This document shows, in pieces, positions 30,489 to 41,508 of a stretch of 64,000 nucleotides of DNA. The first letter of the stretch is position 1. Each line of letters opens with the position of its first letter. The position numbers were made by a program, and so were the translations under genes. The stretch comes from Colwellia demingiae. Lineage in GTDB: Bacteria; Pseudomonadota; Gammaproteobacteria; Enterobacterales; Alteromonadaceae. The stretch is taken from contig NZ_VOLT01000006.1 in NCBI RefSeq assembly GCF_007954275.1, positions 248,001 through 312,000 of the forward strand. Direction: 5' to 3'. Below the pieces are notes generated by a model. It was not told the origin of the DNA, searched no databases, and saw nothing but the letters and a program-made list of their open reading frames with translations.

Positions 30489-31018
30489 TGAAATATCTCC
30501 TTAAGAGGGGCTTCATAACGTTGCTTAATTGTGTCTATTAAGGCTTGTTCATCTTTAAGATCTAAAACGTGTATCAGTAAAAATCGTTGTTCCGATCCCT
30601 CTCCTTCTATGAAAGACTCGCTCCAAGGCAGCACTTCTGCACTGACTGTTCCTGGTGTTAATGACACTGTACTCGCCAAAATGGTTATTGGCATACTGTG
30701 TGTTAAGTCTAACGGCACCTTGATGAAGCCAGGCGTTAATTTTTTAGTCGGACCTAATATCAAAATAGCAACTTGGACATTCGCAGTAATAATGTCATAT
30801 AAAACCAAAAATAAATGACGTATTGCCAAACCTGGCTTGATGATTAATGGCTGCTTAGTTCTAAATGGGCTAGTCGCCAATGGAATAACTATGGCCAAAA
30901 TAACCGCTAATACAATATGCCCAGCCGATACGCTGTTATTTAATAATAACCATACAAAAAATAGTAAAATACTCAATATTGGAGCGGGGAGCCATTTAAA
31001 TCGTGTTTCTAACCGCAT
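30482..31018 (-). CDS. mnhE: Monovalent cation/proton antiporter subunit MnhE/PhaE
   Basis: A 178-residue membrane subunit with N-terminal helices and the family core VPLDLTHSMPITILASTVSLTPGT (split here by a VS step). A soluble C-terminal tail carries the LIHVLD motif. Its start codon overlaps the mnhD stop by one base (TAATG arrangement) and its end overlaps mnhF. Confidence 0.93.
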   Translation of the reverse strand: MRLETRFKWLPAPILSILLFFVWLLLNNSVSAGHIVLAVILAIVIPLATSPFRTKQPLIIKPGLAIRHLFLVLYDIITANVQVAILILGPTKKLTPGFIKVPLDLTHSMPITILASTVSLTPGTVSAEVLPWSESFIEGEGSEQRFLLIHVLDLKDEQALIDTIKQRYEAPLKEIFQC

Positions 31019-32547
31019 TACTGGCCTCCTGAAAGAATAACTTTAATGTTGTAATTAAAATCATGTAACTGGGTAGCTGCATCAATTGCATACTCACTTA
31101 ATGGTCCAGCAAATAAACTCATTAAAGGCGCACCAGAAATAAGAATAATCAATGCTACTAGCTGCGCAGGGTGAACGCGTTCTTGCCCTGCATTTTCTGT
31201 TGCATTACTTTGAACACTGCCTTGATGATGCCAAAAAATAGTGCTGCCAGCTTTAGACACACCAATCAATATCGCTAGACTTGCCAGTAAATAGAGCGGC
31301 CAAAAAACAAAGGTATATTCGGCATTTAATGTTGCTTTAAGTAACCATACTTTACCAATGAAACCAGACAATGGTGGCATGCCTATCACCGCAATACCGG
31401 CAATCAAAAAGCAAACACCAAGCAACCTTGGCTGAGCGATTGGAGGACCCGCAGTAATGCGATCCGCAACGTTACCACGTTGACGACCAATTAAGTCAGC
31501 TAAGATGAATAGTGCTGCAGTGACCAACGTTGAGTGAACTAAGTAATAAATAGCTGCAGAACTGGCCTCAACGGTTTGAACGGCAACTAAAGCAACTAAG
31601 GTTCCCACCGACACAATCACCAAATTTGCGGCTAATTTTCTTAAGTCTTTACTCGCTATAACTCCTATTGTGCCCATAGCAATAGTGGCGAGTGCTAACC
31701 ACCATAACCAACTTTGCGCCATATGACTCAGTTCACCGGCTTCATCGCCAAAAATTAGCGTATAAACACGCATCATTGAGTACACGCCAACCTTTGTCAT
31801 TATTGCAAATAATGCAGCGACAATAGGCATAGCAGTAGCGTAAGTATTCGGTAACCACAGATGTAGCGGTAATAAGGCGCCTTTTAAAGCAAAGACCACC
31901 AGCAGCAACAAGCCACCTATTTTAGCAAGGTAAACATCATCACCTTGTAAGAGTGATACTTTCTGAGCCATATCAGCCATATTTAGAGTACCTAATACCC
32001 CATATAAAACACCCAGAGCAATCAAGAAAACCGCCGAGCCAACAAGGTTCATAATTACATATTGTAAAGCGGCACGAGTATTCTTTTTATCTCCACCGTG
32101 CATTAGTAATGAATACGAGGCAATGAGCAACACTTCAAAAAAGACAAATAGATTAAAAGCATCACCCGTTAAAAATGCGCCATTTACCCCTAAAACTAGA
32201 AAATGTACGAGTGGATGGAAGAAACTGCCTTTATCATCATCTCCTGCACTTGCATATAAAACGCATACAATGCCTAGCAACGCGGTTAAGCAAGCTAACA
32301 AAGTAGATAAAGGGTCAGCCACTAAAACAATACCAAAAGGCGCACTCCAATCACCGATTGCATAAACTTGCGTACCGTCGGCTTGCACTTTCAATAACAA
32401 GGCCAACGATGCTAAAAATGTGATTATACTTAATACTACCGAAGCAACTCTTCTGATGGCTATACTTTTGCCACAAGGTGGCATTAATAAAATAACAGCT
32501 GCCAACATCGGCAATAACACGGGTAAAGATGTCAAATGTTGGATCAT
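31018..32547 (-). CDS. mnhD: Monovalent cation/proton antiporter subunit MnhD/PhaD
   Basis: A 509-residue subunit with about 14 membrane helices, homologous to the proton-pumping NuoL/M/N subunits of complex I. Family features include FFEVLLIASYSLLMHGG, a Lys in LKGALLPLHLWLPNTYATAM and LSGFIGKVWLLKA. With MnhA it is one of the two large subunits expected to carry proton translocation. It overlaps mnhC by 4 bases. Confidence 0.94.
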   Translation of the reverse strand: MIQHLTSLPVLLPMLAAVILLMPPCGKSIAIRRVASVVLSIITFLASLALLLKVQADGTQVYAIGDWSAPFGIVLVADPLSTLLACLTALLGIVCVLYASAGDDDKGSFFHPLVHFLVLGVNGAFLTGDAFNLFVFFEVLLIASYSLLMHGGDKKNTRAALQYVIMNLVGSAVFLIALGVLYGVLGTLNMADMAQKVSLLQGDDVYLAKIGGLLLLVVFALKGALLPLHLWLPNTYATAMPIVAALFAIMTKVGVYSMMRVYTLIFGDEAGELSHMAQSWLWWLALATIAMGTIGVIASKDLRKLAANLVIVSVGTLVALVAVQTVEASSAAIYYLVHSTLVTAALFILADLIGRQRGNVADRITAGPPIAQPRLLGVCFLIAGIAVIGMPPLSGFIGKVWLLKATLNAEYTFVFWPLYLLASLAILIGVSKAGSTIFWHHQGSVQSNATENAGQERVHPAQLVALIILISGAPLMSLFAGPLSEYAIDAATQLHDFNYNIKVILSGGQ

Positions 32548-32915
32548 ACTTTACCCTTTTTATTTTTGTCGTTCTTTTTATCACTATTCTTATCGAGCAC
32601 TAGGCCATCTACATGGTCACTTCCTAAGTCTGCTCGTCCTCTGATAGCTAAAATAACCACAAAGGCTGTCATTGCAAAACCGATAACAATCGCGGTTAGC
32701 ACTAGGGCTTGCGGCAATGGATCAGCATATTGAGTACTGTTTCCTAATACAGCAGCCTTGTTGAGGCTAAGCCGTCCCGAAGAGAACAGGAATAAATTAA
32801 CCGCGTAAGAGAGCATCGTTAGCCCTAATACAACGGGGAAAGTTCTAGAGCGTAATATTAAAAACACGCCACAAGACACTAAAATCCCAACGCAAGATGC
32901 GTAAAGTAACTCCAT
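32544..32915 (-). CDS. mnhC: Monovalent cation/proton antiporter subunit MnhC/PhaC
   Basis: A 123-residue, three-helix subunit homologous to NuoK. It includes VLGLTMLSYAVNLFLFSSGR and the DPLPQALVLTAIVIGFAMTA segment typical of MnhC. The polar tail (KNSDKKNDKNKKGK) is unusually lysine-rich. It overlaps both neighbours, confirming a single operon. Confidence 0.94.
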   Translation of the reverse strand: MELLYASCVGILVSCGVFLILRSRTFPVVLGLTMLSYAVNLFLFSSGRLSLNKAAVLGNSTQYADPLPQALVLTAIVIGFAMTAFVVILAIRGRADLGSDHVDGLVLDKNSDKKNDKNKKGKV

Positions 32916-35707
32916 TAAATATTCACCTCTTCTTTAGGCGTATTAGCCGTTAATTGACCTAGACTTGCTAAAATCATTAATGTCGCACCCACTACCGTAA
33001 AATAAACACCTACATCAAATATCAAGGCACTAGCGAGTTCAATTTCTCCAATAAAAGGGATATCAAAATAATCAAACCACGTGGTCATGAAAGGTCTTCC
33101 AAAGAACCAACTGCCAACCCCGGTAAATAACGCTATCGTAATCCCTGATGCAATAATCTTGCGGTAATTAATGGGTAAGCGCTCAGAAATCCAGTTTGAA
33201 CCATGAGCTATATACTGCAAAATAAAAGCGATTGCAGTCACTAAACCTGCGATAAATCCACCACCAGGGAGGTTATGTCCGCGTAAGAAAATATAAAACG
33301 ACACCATTAATGCCAAAGGCAGTAATGACTGAGAAATACTCGCTAATAAAATAGGGTACCGTTCTTTCGCCCAAGGCCGCCCTTCACTGTCACTGCTTGG
33401 CATAATTAAAGGTAAGTTAACTAGCAGCTTTGAAATACCTAATGCTGCAATGCCTAGTACACAGATTTCGCCTAAAGTATCAAAGCCACGAAAATCGACC
33501 AAAATAACATTAACAACGTTAGTTCCACCGCCGCCTGTTTTAGCATTCGCTAAGAAAAAATCAGAGATTGACTCAAGTGGTCGTGTAATTAATGCATAAC
33601 AAATACTACTAACAACGATACCCAAAGCGGCTGAGATCCCTAAATCGCGCAACACTCGAATAGAACTAGACTCTTTTGGCGAGCGTTGCGGTAAGAAAAA
33701 TAATGCCAGCATAAGTAAAACAATGTTGACTACTTCAACCGTTAATTGAGTCAATGCTAAATCAGGTGCTGAGAAACGAGTAAACGCGACAGACACCATT
33801 AAACCTACGACGGAGATCATCAGCAGCGATATCATACGTGTGCGATACCAAATCACAGTACTAATGGCACCAATCATTAACAAGGCAGCGCCAATTGCGT
33901 TATGAACATCAATTGGAGTGAGTTGTTTTTGCCCGCCTAGCTGGTTCATTTCAAATAATGGCCAACCAGCAAAAAACAATACAACAACAAACATCAAGAT
34001 TAAATAGCGTTGTAAAGAGCCGTTTTCTATAGCGCATATTTTACGCTGACACCACTTAGTCACTACATAAATAGTGCTATCGAAGGCCTTTTTAGCGTCA
34101 AAACTAGGCAGTGAAGCATGATATTGATACAGATAACGTCGCTGTGTATACAGTAATACACCACCGGTTACTGCAATGGCGCTCATCAAGAGTGGTAAAT
34201 TAAAACCGTGCCATAGAGCAACTTTAAACTCAGGTACATATCCACCAATTACAGCAAATGAGGCTGCTTTTAAAATATCGTCAACAATAAAGTTCGGAAA
34301 TATTCCCACAACTAAGCACAAAGCAACCAGTATCTCTATTGGCACTCGCATATAACGAGGCGGTTCACTGGGTTGTCTTGGTAAATCAATGGGGTCGCCA
34401 TTAAAGAAAACATCATGAATAAAGCGAGCCGAATAAGCCACCGCTAAAGCGCCTGCAACTGTGGCAAGTACTGGAATAAGCCAAGACATAGATCCGAGTA
34501 ATTGTTGATGTAGCGTTTCAGCAAAAAACATTTCTTTAGATAAGAAACCATTCAATAGCGGAACACCAGCCATCGCAGCCGCTGCCACCATTGCCAACGT
34601 TGCCGTATAAGGCATAAATCGCCACATACCGTTGAGTTTTCGCATGTCACGCGTACCAGTTTCATGGTCAATAATACCGGTTGCCATAAATAAAGAGGCT
34701 TTAAATGTTGCATGATTAATTATATGGAAAATAGCGGCGACTGCCGCAAGCTGAGTATCTAATCCTAATAATAAGGTGATCAAACCTAAATGACTGATGG
34801 TCGAATAGGCTAATAAACCTTTTAAATCATGTTTAAATAAAGCTATATAAGCGCCAAATAATAATGTGGTTAGTCCGGTTAAACTGACCAGAATAAACCA
34901 GAGTTCAGTACCGGCTAAAGCAGGATAGAAACGTGCTAATAAGAAGATACCCGCTTTTACCATGGTGGCGGAATGCAGGTAAGCACTTACCGGCGTTGGC
35001 GCGGCCATAGCATGTGGCAACCAAAAATGAAAAGGAAATTGTGCTGACTTAGTAAAAGCGCCAAGTAGTATTAATATTAAGGTTACTTCATACCAAGCAT
35101 GTGATTGGATTATTTCTCTGCTGGCTAAAATAATGTCTAAATTATAACTACCAACAATATTACCCAACAAAAGTAAACCAGCGAGTAATGCTAAACCACC
35201 GCCACCGGTTATGGTTAAAGCCATTATCGCACCTTTGCGTGCTTCAGCTTTATGCCACCAATAACTAATTAACAAAAACGAGCTAATACTGGTGAGTTCC
35301 CAAAAAAACCACAGCTGTATGATATTGTTTGACATGACAATACCAAGCATCGCAGTCATAAACAGCATCAAATAAGAATAAAGCTTGGGCATAGAGTCTT
35401 TACTGCTTAGGTAATAACGAGCATAAAAGATAACTAATATGCCGATGCCTAATATCATAAAAACAAACAACAGCGCTAAGCCATCTAAACGAAAGGCGAT
35501 GTCTATACCCAGTAAAGGGATCCACGAAATAGTTTGACGAATAACTTCACCAGAGAAAACTGCTGGCGCTAAGCTAATCGTCATTAATAATGCGATGATC
35601 GGCATTAACATGGTCAAACCGGTCGATTGATTACGCGTTAATTTACCCGTCATTGAAGAAATAATACTGCCAAGTAAGGATAGCAAGGGTATCCAAAGCA
35701 AAGTCAT
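32915..35707 (-). CDS. mnhA: Monovalent cation/proton antiporter, fused subunits MnhA and MnhB
   Basis: A protein of about 930 residues. Roughly residues 1-750 form MnhA: NuoL-like helices with [14 protein letters not shown] and [26 protein letters not shown] (written here in sections), then the MbhD/E-like part. The final 170 residues form an MnhB domain ([16 protein letters not shown]). The A-B fusion is the form common in proteobacteria (PhaAB/ShaAB). I choose ATG 35707 ([10 protein letters not shown]), with AAGG upstream; an in-frame ATG at 35764 would add 19 hydrophilic residues with no ribosome site. It is the first gene of the operon, divergent from lrp. Confidence 0.92.
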   Translation of the reverse strand: MTLLWIPLLSLLGSIISSMTGKLTRNQSTGLTMLMPIIALLMTISLAPAVFSGEVIRQTISWIPLLGIDIAFRLDGLALLFVFMILGIGILVIFYARYYLSSKDSMPKLYSYLMLFMTAMLGIVMSNNIIQLWFFWELTSISSFLLISYWWHKAEARKGAIMALTITGGGGLALLAGLLLLGNIVGSYNLDIILASREIIQSHAWYEVTLILILLGAFTKSAQFPFHFWLPHAMAAPTPVSAYLHSATMVKAGIFLLARFYPALAGTELWFILVSLTGLTTLLFGAYIALFKHDLKGLLAYSTISHLGLITLLLGLDTQLAAVAAIFHIINHATFKASLFMATGIIDHETGTRDMRKLNGMWRFMPYTATLAMVAAAAMAGVPLLNGFLSKEMFFAETLHQQLLGSMSWLIPVLATVAGALAVAYSARFIHDVFFNGDPIDLPRQPSEPPRYMRVPIEILVALCLVVGIFPNFIVDDILKAASFAVIGGYVPEFKVALWHGFNLPLLMSAIAVTGGVLLYTQRRYLYQYHASLPSFDAKKAFDSTIYVVTKWCQRKICAIENGSLQRYLILMFVVVLFFAGWPLFEMNQLGGQKQLTPIDVHNAIGAALLMIGAISTVIWYRTRMISLLMISVVGLMVSVAFTRFSAPDLALTQLTVEVVNIVLLMLALFFLPQRSPKESSSIRVLRDLGISAALGIVVSSICYALITRPLESISDFFLANAKTGGGGTNVVNVILVDFRGFDTLGEICVLGIAALGISKLLVNLPLIMPSSDSEGRPWAKERYPILLASISQSLLPLALMVSFYIFLRGHNLPGGGFIAGLVTAIAFILQYIAHGSNWISERLPINYRKIIASGITIALFTGVGSWFFGRPFMTTWFDYFDIPFIGEIELASALIFDVGVYFTVVGATLMILASLGQLTANTPKEEVNI

Positions 35708-35843
35708 AGAGTAAACCTTATAATTTTTATAATGAGAAGTAATCGTATCAAGAGATATAGCCATAATATGTCAGATTACATAGCAGTGGCAAACATTATA
35801 AATGTGAAAATTTGTAACGACTTTAACACGACATAACACAAGA

Positions 35844-35863
35844 TTTTAGACTTAAGTCTAAAA
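35844..35863. promoter_or_regulatory. Perfect 20-bp palindrome between mnhA and the Lrp-family gene
   Basis: TTTTAGACTT and AAGTCTAAAA abut with no spacer. It is centred about 146 bp from the mnhA start and 135 bp from the lrp-family start. A perfect AT-rich palindrome in a divergent spacer next to an Lrp/AsnC gene is a candidate operator for that regulator. This is inference from position and symmetry. Confidence 0.5.
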
Positions 35864-35988
35864 ATAATTCGGATAATTTAATTATTTACGTCAATAATTC
35901 AAATAATACACTTATTTCACTAGTCTCTCTACCTGCATTAAGTGTAGTATTTACTTTAATGAAGCGGTAATAAACTTATAGGTGACAA

Positions 35989-36456
35989 ATGAAGAAGCTC
36001 GATAGCATCGATTTACAAGTATTGACCATACTATATGATGATGCAGATATTACGAATAAAGAACTTGCAGCCAAAATAGGTATTGCCCCGTCTACATGTT
36101 TAGAGCGAGTTAAACGCTTAAAACTAAGTGGTGTGATTAAAGGTGCATTTATCGATGTTAATTTAAAAACTATCGGCGGTAATATAGAAGCAATTGCCGC
36201 AATTCGTTTACAACCCTATTCTGAGCAGATTGTTAATGGACTGCGTGACGATTTATTAATGCACCCTGAGATACTCAATTTATACCACATGGGTGGTAGT
36301 TATGATTACTACATTCATATGTCGGTAAAAGATAGTGAGCATTTACGTCAATTTGTCTTTAAAAACATTACGTCTCGTGATGAAGTGACGACCGTAGAAA
36401 CATCATTAGTATTTGAACATAGCCGCAGCGGTATTTTACCCAATTTCGACGAGTAA
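35989..36456 (+). CDS. Lrp/AsnC family transcriptional regulator
   Basis: A 155-residue regulator with an N-terminal helix-turn-helix (about residues 5-60; LAAKIGIAPSTCLERVKRLKLSGVIKG) and a C-terminal RAM ligand-binding domain (about 70-145; HMGGSYDYYIHMSV). It is Lrp-like, but the amino acid ligand cannot be named. It has a good ribosome site (AGGTG). It is divergent from the mnh operon with a perfect palindrome between them, so control of mnh and of itself is plausible. Confidence 0.92.
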   Translation: MKKLDSIDLQVLTILYDDADITNKELAAKIGIAPSTCLERVKRLKLSGVIKGAFIDVNLKTIGGNIEAIAAIRLQPYSEQIVNGLRDDLLMHPEILNLYHMGGSYDYYIHMSVKDSEHLRQFVFKNITSRDEVTTVETSLVFEHSRSGILPNFDE

Positions 36457-36500
36457 TTGCTGTCTTAAGCTCTAACAAATAAATGATAAATATCAGTCAT

Positions 36501-36541
36501 AAAAAATCCCGCAGTTATTGTTAAATAACGCGGGATTTTTA
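36501..36541. terminator. Bidirectional terminator between the Lrp-family gene and dnaJ
   Basis: AAAAATCCCGC and GTTATT pair with AATAAC and GCGGGATTTTT, with one unpaired base. A/T runs on both sides suit the convergent genes. Confidence 0.92.
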
Positions 36542-36574
36542 TTTTGATGCTCTAATCAGCTAAAACTAAAAGTC

Positions 36575-37711
36575 TTAGCTTTTAAGATCATCAAAAAACT
36601 TCTTAACACCATCAAAAAAGCCACTTTCTTTTGGACTATGTTTCTTGCTGCTACTCGCCATCTTTTCTTCTAATTGACGTAATAAATCAGCCTGATCACC
36701 TGATAAGTTAACTGGCGTTTCAATAACCACTTTACACATTAAATCACCCGTAGTAGAACTACGTACAGACTTAACGCCTTTCCCACGCAAACGGAACATT
36801 TTTCCAGTTTGTGTTTCTTTAGGAACTTTTAACTTAACTTTACCACCCAGTGTTGGTACTTCAATATCACCACCTAAGGCAGCAGTAACAAAGCTAATCG
36901 GCACTTCACAATATAAGTGATTTTCATCACGAACAAATATTTCGTGATCTCGAACATTTACTTGTACATATAAATCGCCTGCTGGTGCGCCATGTTCACC
37001 GGCTTCACCTTCACCTGATAAACGAATTCTATCGCCTGTATCAACACCCGCTGGGATTTTAACTGATAACGTTTTAGTTTTCTCAACACGTCCTTGACCG
37101 CGACATGAAGTACACTTATCAGTAATAACTTTACCCTTGCCGCTACAAGTAGGACAAGTTTGCTGAACAGCAAATAACCCTTGACGCATTTGTACTTGGC
37201 CATGGCCATGACAAGTGCTACATGTTTTAGCAGAAGTACCTTTTTTAGCACCAGAGCCATCACAAGGCTCACAACTAACATAAGTCGGTACTTTGATTTC
37301 TAAGCTTTTACCTTTAACTGCATCTTCAAGTGATAAATCTACGTTATAACGTAAATCTGAACCACGTTGCTGACGCTGACGTCCACGACCACCGCCGCCG
37401 CCTCCAAAAATATCACCAAAAATATCGCCGAAGTCTTGACCAAATCCACCACCATGACCACCGCCGCCACCACCGTTACCACCTTGTTCAAAAGCAGCAT
37501 GACCATACTGGTCGTAAGCAGCACGCTTTTGGTCGTCATTGAGGATTTCATAGGCCTCTTTAACTTCTTTAAACGTTTCTTCTTTAGACTTATCACCTTG
37601 AGTACGATCTGGGTGATATTTCATTGCTAATTTTTTATAGGCTTTTTTAACTTCTTTCTCAGAGGCGTCTTGGCTAACCCCTAATGTTTCATAATAATCA
37701 CGTTTTGACAT
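36575..37711 (-). CDS. dnaJ: Chaperone DnaJ (Hsp40)
   Basis: DnaJ delivers unfolded clients to DnaK and stimulates its ATPase. The 378-residue protein has the J domain (1-70, with HPD near residue 33), a Gly-rich linker with GGGG runs (about 75-120), four CxxCxGxG zinc motifs (about 145-205) and the C-terminal client-binding domains. It follows dnaK by about 220 bp with a terminator between, so it probably also has its own promoter or depends on readthrough. Confidence 0.97.
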   Translation of the reverse strand: MSKRDYYETLGVSQDASEKEVKKAYKKLAMKYHPDRTQGDKSKEETFKEVKEAYEILNDDQKRAAYDQYGHAAFEQGGNGGGGGGHGGGFGQDFGDIFGDIFGGGGGGRGRQRQQRGSDLRYNVDLSLEDAVKGKSLEIKVPTYVSCEPCDGSGAKKGTSAKTCSTCHGHGQVQMRQGLFAVQQTCPTCSGKGKVITDKCTSCRGQGRVEKTKTLSVKIPAGVDTGDRIRLSGEGEAGEHGAPAGDLYVQVNVRDHEIFVRDENHLYCEVPISFVTAALGGDIEVPTLGGKVKLKVPKETQTGKMFRLRGKGVKSVRSSTTGDLMCKVVIETPVNLSGDQADLLRQLEEKMASSSKKHSPKESGFFDGVKKFFDDLKS

Positions 37712-37828
37712 AAATCGGTTTCTTTACTTCAAGTTGATTGAGACTAATTTTCTTCATTATTCTGAAAATTTTGATAAAAAATCAAGAAAATTAGCACCAA
37801 GTTAAAATTATGTTCGAATACTTTACAT

Positions 37829-37862
37829 ACAAAAAGCGTCGAGAAATATCGACGCTTTATTT
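37829..37862 (-). terminator. Intrinsic terminator between dnaK and dnaJ
   Basis: A perfect stem AAAGCGTCGA/TCGACGCTTT with a 6-base loop, followed on the minus strand by TTTTT. It probably lowers dnaJ expression relative to dnaK. Confidence 0.88.
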
Positions 37863-37931
37863 TGATGACATAGTCTAACTCTTTTGCTTGCTAAGATTAA
37901 GTAATAAAACCTAACCTTAGCGAATCAAAAA

Positions 37932-39848
37932 TTACTTGTCGTCTTTAACTTCTTCAAACTCAGCATCAACAACATCGTCTGCAGGAGCTGCGTCAGCTTC
38001 TTGAGCACCTTCAGGAGCGCTTTGAGCTTGTTCTTTAGCTTGAGCAATTTCCATTAACTTAGCTGATGCTTCCATAAGTGCTTGAGTTTTAGCTTCAATT
38101 ACTTCTTTATCATCACCTTTAACTGCTTCTTCAAGCTCAGTTAATGCTGCTTCAATTTTTTCTTTATCTTCGCTTGGTAACTCTTCGCCTGCTTCTTCAA
38201 CTTGCTTGCGAGTCGCGTGAACCATGCCATCAGCTTGATTACGTGCAGTTACTAGCTCTTCAAATTTAGCATCAGCATCAGCGTTAGCTTCTGCATCACG
38301 TACCATTTGCTCTACTTCTTCATCAGATAAACCAGAAGAAGCTTTGATAGTGATTTTTTGCTCTTTACCAGTATTCTTATCTTTAGCCGTAACGTGCAAG
38401 ATACCATCAGCATCAATATCAAAAGTTACTTCGATTTGTGGTGTACCACGTTGTGCTGGTTCAATACCTTCAAGGTTAAATTGACCTAAAGATTTGTTTG
38501 CTGAAGCTTGCTTACGCTCACCCTGACAAACATGAACAGTTACCGCAGCTTGATTATCGTCAGCTGTTGAGAATGTTTGTGATTGCTTAGTTGGGATAGT
38601 AGTGTTTTTGTCGATAACCTTAGTCATCACACCGCCCATAGTTTCGATACCTAATGACAATGGTGTAACGTCTAATAAAAGAACGTCAGTCACATCACCA
38701 GAAAGAACACCCGCTTGAATCGCTGCACCAGAAGCTACTGCTTCATCAGGGTTAACGTCTTTACGTGGCTCTTTACCGAAGAAATCAGTAACGGTTTTTT
38801 GAACTAGTGGCATACGAGATTGACCACCAACCAAAATAACATCATCAATTTTGCTTACTGATAAATCTGCATCTTTAAGCGCTTGTTTAAGCGGCTCTAA
38901 AGTTGCTTTAACCATATCTTCAACTAATGACTCTAATTTAGCACGAGTCACTTTGATGTTCATGTGCTTAGGACCTGAACCATCAGCAGTGATGTAAGGT
39001 AAGTTAACATCTGTTTGTTGTGCTGAAGAAAGTTCACATTTAGCTTTTTCTGCTGCTTCTTTTAAACGCTGCATTGCTAAAGGATCAGACGTTAAGTCCA
39101 TGCCTTGGTCTTTTTTGAATTCAGCTACAAGATAGTTGATTAGACGGTTATCAAAATCTTCACCACCTAAGTGAGTATCACCATTAGTCGCTAGTACTTC
39201 AAAAGTATGTTCGCCATCCATTTCATCAATTTCAATGATTGAAATATCGAATGTACCACCACCTAGATCGTAAACCGCAATAACTTTATCGCCTTCTTGC
39301 TTGTCCATGCCGTAAGCAAGTGCAGCTGCAGTAGGTTCGTTGATAATACGTTTAACTTCAAGACCAGCAATACGACCAGCATCTTTCGTTGCTTGACGTT
39401 GTGAATCGTTAAAATAAGCAGGAACAGTAATAACAGCTTCAGTTACGGTTTCACCTAAGAAGTCTTCAGCAGTCTTCTTCATTTTCTTAAGAACTTCAGC
39501 TGAAACTTGTGGCGGAGCAATTTTCTCGCCTTTAACTTGAACCCAAGCATCACCGTTATCCGCTTTAACAATACCAAATGGCATAATATCGATGTCACGT
39601 TGTGTTTCTTTATCTTCGAAACGACGACCGATTAAGCGTTTAATTGCATATAAAGTATTTTCAGGGTTAGTCACAGATTGACGCTTAGCAGGTTGACCTA
39701 CTAATGTTTCGCCTTCAGCTGTATAACCAATGATTGAAGGAGTTGTGCGATCGCCTTCTGCATTTTCAATAACACGTACACTGTCGCCATCTAAAACAGC
39801 AACACATGAGTTAGTTGTTCCTAGGTCAATACCAATAATTTTGCCCAT
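37932..39848 (-). CDS. dnaK: Chaperone DnaK (Hsp70)
   Basis: This ATP-driven chaperone has 638 residues, the normal length. It starts [18 protein letters not shown], which includes the phosphate-binding loop, and contains [21 protein letters not shown] and the interdomain linker [13 protein letters not shown]. The C-terminal lid ends in the acidic EEVKDDK tail. A sigma-32 promoter lies about 75-100 bp upstream. The order here is grpE, a thioredoxin-like gene, dnaK, dnaJ. Confidence 0.98.
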   Translation of the reverse strand: MGKIIGIDLGTTNSCVAVLDGDSVRVIENAEGDRTTPSIIGYTAEGETLVGQPAKRQSVTNPENTLYAIKRLIGRRFEDKETQRDIDIMPFGIVKADNGDAWVQVKGEKIAPPQVSAEVLKKMKKTAEDFLGETVTEAVITVPAYFNDSQRQATKDAGRIAGLEVKRIINEPTAAALAYGMDKQEGDKVIAVYDLGGGTFDISIIEIDEMDGEHTFEVLATNGDTHLGGEDFDNRLINYLVAEFKKDQGMDLTSDPLAMQRLKEAAEKAKCELSSAQQTDVNLPYITADGSGPKHMNIKVTRAKLESLVEDMVKATLEPLKQALKDADLSVSKIDDVILVGGQSRMPLVQKTVTDFFGKEPRKDVNPDEAVASGAAIQAGVLSGDVTDVLLLDVTPLSLGIETMGGVMTKVIDKNTTIPTKQSQTFSTADDNQAAVTVHVCQGERKQASANKSLGQFNLEGIEPAQRGTPQIEVTFDIDADGILHVTAKDKNTGKEQKITIKASSGLSDEEVEQMVRDAEANADADAKFEELVTARNQADGMVHATRKQVEEAGEELPSEDKEKIEAALTELEEAVKGDDKEVIEAKTQALMEASAKLMEIAQAKEQAQSAPEGAQEADAAPADDVVDAEFEEVKDDK

Positions 39849-39920
39849 CTTGGGAGCTCCTATTCATAAATCTTTATCTAAATAGATAAAGTAATTTTGA
39901 TTAAATTGTTTGTTGAATAA

Positions 39921-39948
39921 TAAGTGGGGTCAGCAAAATGCTTTTCAA
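39921..39948 (-). promoter_or_regulatory. Sigma-32 (RpoH) heat-shock promoter of dnaK
   Basis: On the minus strand, TTGAAA is followed after 13 bases by CCCCACTTA. This is close to the RpoH consensus (CTTGAAA, then CCCCATNT) and lies at the right distance from the dnaK start. Confidence 0.8.
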
Positions 39949-40070
39949 TGGATAAGTTTAAAAAAATTGGCTTTTTGTTAAGATTTAAGCAAAAAGTAGT
40001 TGGAAACAGGTAATGTTACTAGAGAACATTACCTTTAGCGGAGTTTTGACCCAGAAATCTACATTATTGA

Positions 40071-40562
40071 TTATTTTTTAATTATTTCTTGTAGCGCTAA
40101 ATCAAAACGAGGATCAGCTTTATCTGAACTGGAGGTTTTCCAAATTATTTCATTTTTACGATTAATAAAAAATGTTGTTGGGGTTCCTCTAACGCCATAA
40201 AGTTTAGCAACCTCTTCTCCCATTACCCCAGTTAAAAAAGAGTAACCTCTGCGATTAATTTCGTCTTGAGGCAATGCACCTTCATCTTCATTAAAGCTAA
40301 TTGAAATGAGTTCTACACCTTGTGCTTGATATTTTTTCTGCAGTGCAACTAAGGTTGGTTGTAATTTTTTACAATAAGGACACCAAGTTGCCCAAAAATG
40401 TAAAATAACAGGCTTGTTTTTATACTGTTCTAAACTAATCACCTCTCCATTTTGAGTTTTCAGTTGCCAAGGTTTTGCTGTTTCACTGGCGTTTACAGTA
40501 AAACTTGCCCCAATAATTAAACTAACAAAAACAAAAAGTATCGTTTTAAAAATATGATTCAT
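40071..40562 (-). CDS. Periplasmic TlpA/ResA-like thioredoxin-fold protein
   Basis: A 163-residue exported protein with a signal peptide (about 1-25, ending VNASE) and a thioredoxin fold carrying the CPYC redox motif (Cys61, Cys64) inside FWATWCPYCKKLQP. The cis-Pro loop GTPTTFF follows. TlpA/ResA proteins reduce periplasmic disulfides or act in cytochrome maturation; the partner here is unknown. It lies between grpE and dnaK on the same strand, after the grpE terminator, and is not a usual member of this chaperone cluster. Confidence 0.88.
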   Translation of the reverse strand: MNHIFKTILFVFVSLIIGASFTVNASETAKPWQLKTQNGEVISLEQYKNKPVILHFWATWCPYCKKLQPTLVALQKKYQAQGVELISISFNEDEGALPQDEINRRGYSFLTGVMGEEVAKLYGVRGTPTTFFINRKNEIIWKTSSSDKADPRFDLALQEIIKK

Positions 40563-40671
40563 AGTAAACAGAGGATATATAAATGAATGGTATTGTAAAA
40601 GACCTAGTTTTCTTCAAGATATTTCAGAAATTTTCAATTTTTTTTATAAAATCAAAAAAAAAGCAAAAAAA

Positions 40672-40696
40672 AAGCAAAGAGTTAATCTCTTTACTT
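40672..40696 (-). terminator. Intrinsic terminator of grpE
   Basis: On the minus strand, AAGTAAAGAG pairs with CTCTTTGCTT and is followed by long T runs interrupted by GC. The poly-T tract reaches into the spacer before the TlpA-like gene. Confidence 0.82.
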
Positions 40697-40721
40697 TTTT
40701 ATTCAGTCATCGTTAATTTGA

Positions 40722-41351
40722 TTACGCTGTAGCATCAACACTTGGCGCGGCTTTAGATACCATCACCATAGCAGGTCGAATTAAACGACCATTTAACTCA
40801 TAACCTTTTTGCATTACTGCAATAACAGTATTTGGCGCTACTCCAGGTACTTCCTGCATTGACATTGCTTGATGAAGTTCAGGATTAAAAGGTTGATCTT
40901 GTGGATCAACGGCCTTCACACCAAATTTATCTAACGAAGTAATTAAACCTTGAAGCGTTAACTCAACGCCTTCAATAACACCTTTATTACTTTCATCTTC
41001 TTTATCAATATTTTGAAGCGCTCGTTCTAAGTTATCAACGCTTGTTAGCATTTCAGCAGCAAATTTCTCTAAAGCAAACTTACGTGCTTTTTCGACATCT
41101 TGAGCAGCACGACGACGAATATTGTCTACTTCTGCTTTGGCACGAATAACCGAGTCTTTTTGATCAGCAACGGTAGATTGGGCTGTAGCTAACGCTAACT
41201 CTAACTCGTTAATTTTTTCTTGCTCAGCACTAATAACATCATGGGCATGATCATGTTGATCTTCTACTTGCTCTTCAGCTTGTTGTACTATGTCATCTGC
41301 TAATTGCTCAGCACTTAACTCTTCTTTATTGCTTGTTGATTCTGTTGTCAT
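40722..41351 (-). CDS. grpE: Nucleotide exchange factor GrpE
   Basis: GrpE releases ADP from DnaK. The 209-residue protein has an acidic N-terminal tail, a long coiled-coil helix (about 45-110; the [14 protein letters not shown] type segment) and the C-terminal beta-wing domain with the signature around [16 protein letters not shown]. It has its own sigma-32 promoter and terminator, and is divergent from nadK, the common gammaproteobacterial layout. Confidence 0.96.
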   Translation of the reverse strand: MTTESTSNKEELSAEQLADDIVQQAEEQVEDQHDHAHDVISAEQEKINELELALATAQSTVADQKDSVIRAKAEVDNIRRRAAQDVEKARKFALEKFAAEMLTSVDNLERALQNIDKEDESNKGVIEGVELTLQGLITSLDKFGVKAVDPQDQPFNPELHQAMSMQEVPGVAPNTVIAVMQKGYELNGRLIRPAMVMVSKAAPSVDATA

Positions 41352-41383
41352 GGAAAAACCTCAATTTTATAACTATTGGTGAC

Positions 41384-41412
41384 ATTATGGGGGCTCTCTA
41401 AAATGATTCAAG
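41384..41412 (-). promoter_or_regulatory. Sigma-32 (RpoH) heat-shock promoter of grpE
   Basis: On the minus strand, CTTGAAT is followed by CCCCCATAAT. Counting the last four C of the tract, the -35 hexamer TTGAAT and CCCCAT are 13 bases apart, as in the dnaK promoter. It starts about 33 bp before the grpE ATG. Confidence 0.85.
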
Positions 41413-41508
41413 CTTGTTTTAAAAACATTTTGTAAAAAGTGAACTTTACAAGTGATCAAAATCCAGCGAAACTGCTCCTAACCCTAGCAAAATAAGTAAA
41501 TTACCGTT

